From: Streptomyces sp. SLBN-31
GTDB lineage: Bacteria > Actinomycetota > Actinomycetes > Streptomycetales > Streptomycetaceae
Direction: 5' to 3'
Assembly: GCF_006715395.1 (NCBI RefSeq)
Contig: NZ_VFNC01000002.1
Coordinates: 806,001-870,000 of the forward strand
DNA: 64,000 nt
The notes beneath the pieces were generated by a model. The model was not told the origin of the DNA, did no database searches, and saw only the letters and a list, made by a program, of their open reading frames with translations. The position numbers and the translations under genes were made by a program. Numbering within the stretch: position 1 is the stretch's first letter; each line of letters begins with the position of its first letter. Of this stretch, positions 62,209-64,000 are shown in pieces.

Positions 62209-63249
62209 TCAACCGCCCGGGACGATCTCCAGGACCTGCTCAACGGGCCGCCGCGGGCTCGCGACCCCCGCGGGGCCGTAACCGAGGCGCAGCACCATCT
62301 GGACGAAGCCCATGCCCGAGACGGGGTCGCGGGCCAGCTCGCGCAGGTCCTGACGTTCCAGGCTGTGCGAGGTGAGCGAGGTGGCCAGCCCGTGGAGGGT
62401 GGCCAGCAGCAGGACCCGTTCCATCGCCTCTCCGGCGCGCAGCCAGTCGGCGGGGTGGTCGTGGGTGGTGCCGAGCAGGGCCAGGTTCGGGACGGTCTCG
62501 AAGACGGCCGCGGGACGGCCGGGCAGGGGCCGGCGGCCGGCGAAGTCCCGCACCGGGGCGCGGCCTCCCCGTTTGCTCGGCCCGAAGGCGTAGTCCGGGA
62601 CCCCGTCCACGGCGGCGTCGGTCTCCTGCGGACCGACACGGGTCCAGGCGCGCATCTCCGCCATGTACGCGGCGTCGAAGTCGTCGCGTCCCTCGGCGTC
62701 GCGGACGTCGTCCAGCAGCGACTCGATGTGCCATCTGTCGGGGAACACCAGCCGCGTCCCCTCCTGTTCGGCCGCGTGCCGCAGGGTTTCCTGCACGGCG
62801 GCCGGGACCGGCCGGTCCTCGAACGGGTGGCGGCTGGTGTGGCGCCGGCTGATCACCGCGAAGAGCCGGGCCAGTTCGCGGTCGGGGTGGTCGGTGTCGG
62901 TGACGCGCACGGTGGCGAGCAGCTGCCGGTCCGTGGGATCGGGCAGCAGCCGGACGTGCGCGTCCCGGCCGCCGTCGGCCGCGGCGACGCGCAGGTTGAA
63001 CAGGGCGGCGCCGCACCCCAGGTGCAGACCCCGCAGGTCGGGGTCGAACCGCGGCATCGTCCGCTCGAGGTCGGCCCGCAGTTCGAGCGTGTCGCCGCCG
63101 GCGACGTGCCGGAACCGCCAGGGCTGGGCGTTGTGCAGGGACGGGGCGGCCGTGGCCGCGGCCACCAGGGCCGTGACCGTCGTGGTGTCCAGTGGTCGCG
63201 CGAGCCCGGGGTGCGTCCTTCCGGGCTCGGAGCCGTGGTTCCCCTTCAT
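62209..63249 (-). CDS. Acg-family nitroreductase-like FMN protein (third copy)
   Basis: A 346-residue Acg-type protein: ATAAPSLHNAQPWRFRHVAG near the start, CGAALFNLRVAAADGG, SRRHTSRHPFEDRPVP, DWLRAGEAMERVLLLATLHG and VQMVLRLGYGPAGVASPRR. It resembles the copy at 39.6 kb more than that at 22 kb in its C-terminal YGPxGxASPRR motif. The start is ATG 63249, preceded by GGAAGGGGCC. Two DevR-like sites 22 bp apart lie 70-105 bp upstream. Confidence 0.88.
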   Translation of the reverse strand: MKGNHGSEPGRTHPGLARPLDTTTVTALVAAATAAPSLHNAQPWRFRHVAGGDTLELRADLERTMPRFDPDLRGLHLGCGAALFNLRVAAADGGRDAHVRLLPDPTDRQLLATVRVTDTDHPDRELARLFAVISRRHTSRHPFEDRPVPAAVQETLRHAAEQEGTRLVFPDRWHIESLLDDVRDAEGRDDFDAAYMAEMRAWTRVGPQETDAAVDGVPDYAFGPSKRGGRAPVRDFAGRRPLPGRPAAVFETVPNLALLGTTHDHPADWLRAGEAMERVLLLATLHGLATSLTSHSLERQDLRELARDPVSGMGFVQMVLRLGYGPAGVASPRRPVEQVLEIVPGG

Positions 63250-63318
63250 GGCGGCCCCTTCCTCTCGCTCGGACCGCTCTATTGGAAAAGCCTCGCCCCG
63301 GCCGGCCGGCCGGGGGTA

Positions 63319-63354
63319 GGGGCCATCGGGTCTCGGCGGTGGCCCATCAGGCCC
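63319..63354. promoter_or_regulatory. candidate DevR/OsdR-type operator, paired sites
   Basis: GGGGCCATCGGGTC (63319-63332) and GGCCCATCAGGCCC (63341-63354), 22 bp apart, upstream of the nitroreductase on the reverse strand and downstream of it the GH65 gene end. Confidence 0.45.
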
Positions 63355-63371
63355 ACCGCCGTTCCCGCCCG

Positions 63372-64000
63372 TCAGTCGACCAGCAGCAGGTGGCCGGACT
63401 CGCCGGGCCGCAGGCTCACCGACCGGTCGGGCAGCCGTACCTCGATCGGCAACGCCTCGGACTCGGGTACGGCGATCTCCAGCCGGCCGCGGCTCAGGCG
63501 CAGCCGTACGTCCCAGTGGCCCTGGTAGCGCAGGACGAAGCCGTACGACGACAGCTCCGGCAGCGGCACCGGATCGAGCCACAGGGCGCCGGCGCGGGTC
63601 TCCAGGCCGGTCAGCCCGCGCTGCACGAAGTCGAGGGTGCCGGCCATCGCGCCGAGGTGGATGCCCTCCCCGGTGGTGCCGCCCTGCAGGTCGGCGACGT
63701 CGCCCTGCAGGGCCTCCTGGCAGAACTTCCAGGCCTCGGCACGCCGGGCGCGGGCCAGCAACCAGCCGTGGACCAGGCCGCTGAGCGTGGAGCCGTGACT
63801 GGTGCGGGTCAGGTAGTGGTCGACGGTGCGCGACCAGGTCCCGTCGTCGACGGCCACCCCCAGCCTGCGGAACAGGCCGGCGAGTTCGGCCGGGGAGAAC
63901 AGGTAGCCGAGCATGAGGACGTCGGCCTGCTTGGACGCCTGGTAGCGGTTGACGGTGTCGCCCTCGGCCTCCAGGATCCGGTCCAGCCGGCGGATGTCTC
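63372..64000 (-). CDS. glycoside hydrolase family 65 (trehalose/kojibiose-type phosphorylase), C-terminal part
   Basis: The last 208 residues of a protein entering from the right edge. NRYQASKQADVLMLGYLFSPAELAGLF and DHYLTRTSHGSTLSGLVHGWLLARARR contain the GH65 catalytic-domain blocks, and GEGIHLGAMAGTLDFVQRGLTGLE is the conserved phosphate/substrate-loop region. A beta-sandwich C-terminus ends RPGESGHLLLVD. GH65 enzymes phosphorolyse or hydrolyse trehalose, maltose and related disaccharides; specificity residues lie outside the window. A phosphorolytic enzyme would fit the energy-saving theme. Confidence 0.87.
   Translation of the reverse strand, partial: DIRRLDRILEAEGDTVNRYQASKQADVLMLGYLFSPAELAGLFRRLGVAVDDGTWSRTVDHYLTRTSHGSTLSGLVHGWLLARARRAEAWKFCQEALQGDVADLQGGTTGEGIHLGAMAGTLDFVQRGLTGLETRAGALWLDPVPLPELSSYGFVLRYQGHWDVRLRLSRGRLEIAVPESEALPIEVRLPDRSVSLRPGESGHLLLVD

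Overview
The window reads as chromosome of a Streptomyces-type actinomycete. Base composition is very GC-rich with G/C-ending codons, GTG starts are common, and the families are typical of the genus (an MsiK-like ABC ATPase, DUF6479, Acg/Rv1733c/Rv1738-like proteins, GAF-ANTAR). The closest conceptual match is the oxygen-limitation/dormancy island of streptomycetes (DevR/OsdR type), which parallels the DosR regulon of Mycobacterium tuberculosis. No tRNA, rRNA, CRISPR array or intact insertion sequence was seen.

Layout. 1-2.1 kb: end of an acyl-CoA dehydrogenase gene, a Cys-rich copper-storage-like protein and two small Streptomyces proteins. 2.1-10.3 kb: isolated respiratory subunits (a QcrB-type cytochrome b; CtaD and CtaF) converging on a universal stress protein (USP)-pyruvate phosphate dikinase operon, plus a reduced USP. 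10.6-21.1 kb: a complete group 3b-like [NiFe]-hydrogenase island (maturation protease, hypF, hypC, four structural subunits, hypD, hypE). A cyclic-nucleotide-binding protein and a CBS-BON protein are built into its operon. 21.4-34.5 kb: nitroreductase, Rv1733c-like protein, GerMN protein, flavodoxin, CBS-BON, GNAT/acyl-CoA ligase fusion, phosphoketolase, PPK2, USPs and alcohol dehydrogenase. 35.0-41.4 kb: SulP transporter, a second CNBD/CBS-BON pair, a second Rv1733c-like protein, the NarL/DevR-type response regulator, another nitroreductase and a GAF-ANTAR protein. 41.5-43.5 kb: a TetR/flavin monooxygenase pair with its own triple operator, apparently unrelated to the rest. 43.5-51.0 kb: USPs, MsiK-like ATPase, DUF1876 protein, and a P-type ATPase operon with two TrkA proteins. 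51.2-59.1 kb: a complete V/A-type ATPase operon, unusual in this genus. 59.3-64.0 kb: CBS-BON, two USPs, a third nitroreductase and the end of a GH65 gene.

How it may work together. A 14-bp palindromic element, roughly GGGCCG-NN-CGGCCC, often present as two copies 20-22 bp apart, lies upstream of about sixteen transcription units here. It has the GGGnCnnnnGnCCC geometry of the mycobacterial DosR box, and a DosR-like response regulator with its own copy sits in the middle of the window. I infer that the window is largely one regulon. It would join hydrogen metabolism, phosphoketolase/PPDK/acyl-CoA-ligase/polyphosphate energy conservation, reserve respiratory subunits, stress sensors (8 USP, 4 CBS-BON, 2 CNBD proteins) and cation/proton pumping (V-ATPase, P-type ATPase, TrkA) under oxygen or energy limitation. 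The motif and gene content are read from the sequence. The regulatory assignment is inference.
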